Origin: CALREA01 sp041674865
GTDB lineage: Bacteria > Patescibacteriota > Gracilibacteria > UBA1369 > UBA12463
Assembly (NCBI GenBank): GCA_041674865.1
Contig: JBAYUX010000048.1
Coordinates: 1-9,420 of the forward strand
Reading direction: 5' to 3'
Length of the DNA: 9,420 nucleotides
How positions within the stretch are numbered: position 1 is the first letter of the stretch; each line of letters starts with the position of its first letter. Position numbers and translations under genes: made by a program. Positions 5,920 to 9,420 of the stretch are shown piece by piece. The notes beneath the pieces were generated by a model. It saw only the letters and a list, made by a program, of their open reading frames with translations. It made no database searches and was not told where the DNA came from.

Positions 5920-6441
5920 ATGAACAAGATACTCATCGCTCTCGCATCCGTCGGTCTTCTCGTTCTTACATCATGTGGCGCAAAAGATACACAGCCGGCG
6001 ACGCCAGTTGTTCAAATTGAAAATCCGCGTCCAGGAACAGGAGGAGTTCAAGTTACGACAAACAAGACACAGACAACAGGAACAAAAGTAGCTGTTCAAA
6101 AGAAGGCTACGTCATCAGCAAGAAAGACAGTCGTTAAAAAGTCATCTTCTTCAAAAGCTTCCTCGAAAGAAGTCTCAAGCTACACAGCTACTACTCCGTA
6201 TTACAATCACTATAATAGCGGTTACTACAACAGCAATTATAACTACAAAGTCACCTACGGCGAGCCTACCGGAACATACTTCTATCCATCAACATTTGCG
6301 AATGGATTTGTCAATTACAATAATGCTCATAACGCCACATATAACTACGGGACATCGTATTACAATCCTCCGCAGCCAACGAGTTTGTCGACAAATCATT
6401 ATATGGCCAGCTACAACGCAGCGGTCCAGTTAGGAAAGTAA
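5920..6441 (+). CDS. Lipoprotein with Lys/Ser-rich linker and Tyr/Asn-rich C-terminal region
   Basis: I do not recognise the family. The 173-residue product begins with a lipoprotein signal (MNKILIALASVGLLVLTSCG), lipobox LTSC with Cys19, so the mature protein should be lipid-anchored outside the membrane. Residues ~25-55 are Thr/Pro/Gly-rich. Residues ~55-85 are strongly basic and Ser-rich (KK, ARK, VVKK, SSKAS). Residues 88-173 contain 18 Tyr and 14 Asn, in patterns such as YYNHYN, GYYNSNYNY and YNYGTSYYN. The composition suggests an extended, sticky or disordered surface protein, or a wall-binding one, rather than an enzyme; this is inference. The start at 5920 is set by the signal peptide; a TTG at 5854 in frame would place 22 extra polar residues before it. 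The gene is single, divergent from msrB, with its own candidate promoter. It ends in TAA 107 bases before the next gene. Confidence 0.8.
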   Translation: MNKILIALASVGLLVLTSCGAKDTQPATPVVQIENPRPGTGGVQVTTNKTQTTGTKVAVQKKATSSARKTVVKKSSSSKASSKEVSSYTATTPYYNHYNSGYYNSNYNYKVTYGEPTGTYFYPSTFANGFVNYNNAHNATYNYGTSYYNPPQPTSLSTNHYMASYNAAVQLGK

Positions 6442-6487
6442 AACGGCCTCAAAGCTATTGAATCGATATCCGTAGATATTTTCAGCC

Positions 6488-6516
6488 TTGCTTCATAGAG
6501 TAATCGGCAATACAAT
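6488..6516 (+). promoter_or_regulatory. Candidate promoter for the MgtE_N/CBS - Nramp group
   Basis: TTGCTT (6488-6493, 3/6 match, keeping TTG) and TACAAT (6511-6516, 5/6) are 17 bases apart. The start site would be near 6523, giving a leader of about 26 bases to the ATG at 6549. That leader (pyrimidine-rich, TTTCTCGC before the ATG) contains no Shine-Dalgarno sequence. It is the only reasonable promoter I see in the 107-base gap and probably serves the downstream genes too. Confidence 0.38.
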
Positions 6517-6548
6517 ATTCGCGATCCGATTTCATATTCCTTTCTCGC

Positions 6549-7760
6549 ATGCTCTTTCTCGCACAATTCCTCAACAGCGAAGTCGTTGATAGTGCTCAGC
6601 AGACTATTGGGAAGCTTGTCGACCTTCTCGCAACAAACACCGAGGCTGGTTATGCGCCAGTGACAGCCATTGTCGTGAAGGAAGCCGGAACAAAACTTCA
6701 ACGAGTTATTCCTTTTTCATATGTCGCAAATCTTGGAAAAGACGAGGTAGTTCTGAAGACACTTCTCAAAAATATCGAACCACGAGACGTGGCAACAAAC
6801 GACATTTTTCTCTACCGAGATATTCTTGATAAACAAATTGTCGACGTGGAGGACAGACGAGTTGTTCGTGTAAACGACCTCCAGTTTGGAATTGTAAACA
6901 ACAAACCACACATTCTTGGAATCGATATCAGTACTCGTGGAATTTTCCGACGAATCGGAGTTGATAAAATCCCGCCTTTCAACATGTTTAAGCCAAAGTT
7001 TATCGACTGGCAAAAAGTGCAGGTCGTTGGTGGTTCTCTCAAATTAAATACGCTTTCGAAAGAGTTGATCAAATTACACGCGGCAGACCTCGCCGATATT
7101 ATTGAGGATTTGAACCCGCGTCAGTCCGAGTCGATTATGAAATCTCTCGATACCGATACCGCAGCAAAGGTTTTTGAAGAGCTCGACGACGAGTTCCGTC
7201 ATTATGTGATGAAACTTCTCGATCCGAAGCGCGCTGGATTTATTCTCTCCAGGCTCCCGGTTGATGAGCTCGTGGATTATTTTCAAACCATTCCAAAGAA
7301 AGAGTCAAAAAAACTCATGTCTGCCCTTGATGATGTAAAGAAAAAAGCTGTTCAGAAGTTTCTCCAATACGAAGACGACACAGCTGGTGGTTTGATGACG
7401 ACAGAAGTGATTCGTGTAGAGCCGAACTGGACTGTTGGAAAGGCTATAGGCCTCATTAAACAGGTGTCAGAAAGTCACAGATCGATTAGTTTTATATATG
7501 TCATCGACGACGACGGAATATTACAAGGAGTTGTTTCTCTTCGAAGACTTCTCGTAAATAAAGATGAAGAAAAGCTCAAAGATATTATGAAGTTCGTTGA
7601 CGAAGATCAGACAGTAAATGTGGAAACAGAAGTTGAGGATATTGCCGAAATGATGACAAAATATAATCTTTCCTCAGTTGCAGTAATGGACGAAAAACAG
7701 CGTTTCCTCGGCATTGTAACCGTGGACGACGTTATGCAGCATCTTATTCCGGACGCATAA
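6549..7760 (+). CDS. Soluble PRC-barrel / MgtE N-domain / CBS-pair protein, probable Mg2+ sensor of the adjacent transporter
   Basis: The product has 403 residues and no membrane segment. Two PRC-barrel-like repeats come first (about 1-85, with SEVVDSAQQTIGKLVDL; about 90-160, with DKQIVDVEDRRVVRVND). An MgtE N-terminal superhelical domain follows (about 170-270; LHAADLADIIEDLNP, LSRLPVDELVDYF). A CBS pair completes it (about 280-402; DDTAGGLMTTEVI, which matches the MgtE segment joining N domain and CBS, then GVVSLRRLL and GIVTVDDVMQHLI). In true MgtE channels these cytosolic domains bind Mg2+ and gate a C-terminal five-helix pore; here the pore is absent. The next gene, 40 bases on, is an Nramp-fold transporter, so the likely role is Mg2+-dependent control of that transporter. 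Acidic residues are abundant in the MgtE_N and CBS parts, as expected for cation sensing. The start at 6549 fits the beginning of the first PRC domain. Domain calls are firm; the partner is inferred from context. Confidence 0.87.
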   Translation: MLFLAQFLNSEVVDSAQQTIGKLVDLLATNTEAGYAPVTAIVVKEAGTKLQRVIPFSYVANLGKDEVVLKTLLKNIEPRDVATNDIFLYRDILDKQIVDVEDRRVVRVNDLQFGIVNNKPHILGIDISTRGIFRRIGVDKIPPFNMFKPKFIDWQKVQVVGGSLKLNTLSKELIKLHAADLADIIEDLNPRQSESIMKSLDTDTAAKVFEELDDEFRHYVMKLLDPKRAGFILSRLPVDELVDYFQTIPKKESKKLMSALDDVKKKAVQKFLQYEDDTAGGLMTTEVIRVEPNWTVGKAIGLIKQVSESHRSISFIYVIDDDGILQGVVSLRRLLVNKDEEKLKDIMKFVDEDQTVNVETEVEDIAEMMTKYNLSSVAVMDEKQRFLGIVTVDDVMQHLIPDA

Positions 7761-7800
7761 GATTTACATTCAAAACCCTACCATCCTGACCCGAAACCCC

Positions 7801-9090
7801 ATGGAATTCTTCAAAAAAAGTTGGCAAAAAATCGCATTCTTCTTCGCCATCATGGGCCCCGGGCTTATCACCGCAACTGCCGATAATGATTCAGGTGGAA
7901 TTGCGACATATGCGGTAGCAGGAGCGCAATTTGGCTACAGTCTTCTCTGGACACTTATTCCAGTGACGATTCTTCTCGTATACACGCTTGATATTAGTAC
8001 GAAGCTTGGAGTTATGACTCGCCAGGGACTCGCGGCGCTCATTCGAGAGAAGTTTCGTATTCGACTGACATTAATGCTTCTCGTGCTCGTTCTTTTAGCA
8101 AACTTTGGTACTACGGTAAGTGAGTTTGCGGGTATTCTCTCGTCTTTTCGTATCGTAAGCGTGGATCTGCATCTGAACGCAGGGAAAATTCCATGGGGCA
8201 CTATTCTCGAAACAATTGCCGTGATCGCCTCAGGAGTTATCGTCTGGGCATTCATCGTGAAGGGAAGTTACAAGAGGGTTGAGAAGATCTTCCTCACACT
8301 GGTACTTTTTTATATTGCTTATATCATCTCAGCCATTATGGCAAAGCCTGACTGGAATGCCGCAATGACAGGTCTTGTGGTGCCAACAATGCAGTTTGAT
8401 TCGTCCTACTTATTCACCATGGTTGGTCTTATTGGTACGACGATTACGCCATGGATGTATTTCTATCACAACGCAACGGTTGCAGAAAAAGGTATCTCCG
8501 AAGAAGATCTCAAATACAGTAGAATCGATGCGTGGATCGGAAGTATCGTTACGGATGTTGTGGCATTTTTTATCGTTGTCGCCTCGGCAGCGACGATTTT
8601 TGCACACAAACTAGTTGTAACGACAATCGATGACATTGGACTCTCTCTCGTTCCAATCGCTGGACAGTACGCCGGATATCTCTTCGCTTTTGGCTTGTTT
8701 AACGCCTCGCTCTTCGCCGCAGCTATTCTTCCTCTCTCAACAGCCTACACGATTTGCGAAGCGCTCGGCTGGGAAACAGGCATAGATCTCAGTTTCGAAG
8801 AAGCTCCACAATTTTATTCTATCTTCACAGGTCTTATTGTCTTAGGCGCCCTCGTCGTCCTCATCCCAGGTGCACCACTTCTTATGATCATGCGAGTATC
8901 TCAGGTGGCCAACGGTATTCTCCTTCCGATTTTCATGGTCTATCTCCTCCTTCTTGCACAAGATGAAAAACTCATGGGCAAGTATGCCCTCAAGGGTCCA
9001 GTACTTTGGTTCGGATGGGCATCTGGCGCCGTCCTCATTGTTCTTGATATACTGCTCTTTGTAGCTCCATTCCTCCATATCGGAGGATAA
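7801..9090 (+). CDS. Nramp-superfamily divalent metal transporter with non-canonical metal site (possible Mg2+ transporter)
   Basis: The product has 429 residues and about eleven hydrophobic helices, the usual size for the Nramp (SLC11/MntH) family of proton-coupled metal importers. Helix 1 reads GPGLITATADNDSGGIATYA: the canonical DPGN is DSGG at 30-33, keeping the metal-binding Asp30 but replacing Pro and Asn. Helix 6 reads GTTITPWMYFYH at 212-223: the canonical MPH is TPW at 216-218, so the transition-metal-selective Met is Thr216 and the His is Trp218. Helix 3 keeps a small/polar segment (NFGTTVSEFAG). Loss of the Met and Asn is known in Nramp-related proteins that carry Mg2+ or other non-transition metals, and the upstream gene encodes an MgtE-type sensor. 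Mg2+ uptake is therefore more likely than Mn2+ uptake, but this is inference, so I give no mntH symbol. No Shine-Dalgarno sequence precedes the ATG (CCCGAAACCCC). Confidence 0.87.
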   Translation: MEFFKKSWQKIAFFFAIMGPGLITATADNDSGGIATYAVAGAQFGYSLLWTLIPVTILLVYTLDISTKLGVMTRQGLAALIREKFRIRLTLMLLVLVLLANFGTTVSEFAGILSSFRIVSVDLHLNAGKIPWGTILETIAVIASGVIVWAFIVKGSYKRVEKIFLTLVLFYIAYIISAIMAKPDWNAAMTGLVVPTMQFDSSYLFTMVGLIGTTITPWMYFYHNATVAEKGISEEDLKYSRIDAWIGSIVTDVVAFFIVVASAATIFAHKLVVTTIDDIGLSLVPIAGQYAGYLFAFGLFNASLFAAAILPLSTAYTICEALGWETGIDLSFEEAPQFYSIFTGLIVLGALVVLIPGAPLLMIMRVSQVANGILLPIFMVYLLLLAQDEKLMGKYALKGPVLWFGWASGAVLIVLDILLFVAPFLHIGG

Positions 9091-9100
9091 CCCATATCTC

Positions 9101-9420
9101 ATGAGCTTCGACGAATCTACGCTCGACTTCATCGAAAAATTTCGAACACCGATGCTTACAAAGATATTTCAAGGCATTACTTTCTTTGGAAGCGCCCCAG
9201 TAATTATCGTGATGTCATTCATAGTCATCGCCATCCTCCTTCAAAATAAAAAGCGAATCGCAGCACTCTGGTTCACGTATTTTACCGTTGTTGATGCGCT
9301 TATAACCTTCATCATCAAAAATCTCACCCAGCGGAATCGACCCGATCCGCTCGAACGACTGATTCAGCAAAACGATTTTAGTCTTCCGAGTGGTCACTCC
9401 TCGAGTAGTATTTTCCTCTA
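9101..9420 (+). CDS. PAP2-family phosphatase, N-terminal part (cut by window end)
   Basis: The frame is open from the ATG at 9101 to the window end, giving 106 residues. Two hydrophobic helices lie at about 30-47 and 53-72. They are followed by the first PAP2 signature, K73-x6-R80-P81 (KNLTQRNRP), and the second signature P96-S-G-H99, whose His99 protonates the leaving group in this family. The third signature with the nucleophile His would be beyond the edge. PAP2 membrane enzymes remove phosphate from lipid phosphates such as phosphatidic acid or undecaprenyl pyrophosphate; which one cannot be told here. The gene begins 10 bases after the transporter stop and is probably co-transcribed. A GGAGGA lies at 9082-9087, inside the end of the transporter gene, with 13 bases to the ATG, long for a ribosome binding site. 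Confidence 0.85.
   Translation, partial: MSFDESTLDFIEKFRTPMLTKIFQGITFFGSAPVIIVMSFIVIAILLQNKKRIAALWFTYFTVVDALITFIIKNLTQRNRPDPLERLIQQNDFSLPSGHSSSSIFL

Noticed and set aside
6466..6482. Hairpin ATATC-CGTA-GATAT followed by a short T run after the Tyr/Asn-rich lipoprotein gene
   Set aside because: A 5-bp AT-rich stem with three or four T is too weak to call an intrinsic terminator.
9082..9087. GGAGGA as a ribosome binding site for the PAP2 gene
   Set aside because: The 13-base distance to the ATG is too long for efficient use, the bases encode the end of the transporter (Gly-Gly), and no other gene here has a Shine-Dalgarno sequence.

Overview
This 9,420-base window is dense bacterial DNA of moderate GC content. 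It holds ten protein-coding genes; the first is cut by the left edge and the last by the right edge. No gap between genes exceeds about 125 bases, and I see no RNA genes, CRISPR arrays, insertion sequences or phage genes. Small compact genes, missing Shine-Dalgarno sequences, promoters sitting directly on start codons, many small unknown lipoproteins and a stand-alone RnfD-type protein fused to a flavin reductase together suggest an uncultivated lineage such as the Candidate Phyla Radiation (Patescibacteria). That placement is inference. Genes close with TAA, TAG and TGA, and no conserved domain needs TGA to be read as glycine, so the standard bacterial code fits.

Layout. Bases 2-1072 (+) encode the C-terminal part of a PutA-like aldehyde dehydrogenase (proline/glutamate semialdehyde type) with the extra PutA C-terminal domain. 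It converges on, and overlaps by 11 bases, a lipoprotein gene on the minus strand (1062-1787). A divergent gap then opens into a three-gene plus-strand cassette (1893-4829): a membrane-anchored, Asp-rich FMN-carrying protein; an ApbE-type FMN transferase; and an RnfD-like membrane protein fused to an FAD/NAD(P)H oxidoreductase. This converges on a minus-strand pair for methionine sulfoxide repair, msrB then msrA (5792-4842). Divergent from msrB is a Tyr/Asn-rich lipoprotein (5920-6441). Last is a plus-strand group: a soluble PRC/MgtE_N/CBS protein (6549-7760), an Nramp-superfamily transporter with an altered metal site (7801-9090), and the start of a PAP2 phosphatase (9101 onward).

How the genes work together. 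The flavin cassette reads as a minimal electron-export chain: NAD(P)H to FAD in the cytosolic reductase domain, through the RnfD-like membrane part, to FMN covalently attached to the anchored carrier by ApbE. The final acceptor is not visible. The last group reads as a metal-uptake unit in which an MgtE-type Mg2+ sensor is a separate protein beside an Nramp-fold transporter that has lost the Met and Asn typical of Mn/Fe carriers. It may therefore be a regulated Mg2+ transport system. The two Msr enzymes repair oxidised methionine and have no visible physical link to the flavin chain beyond being neighbours.
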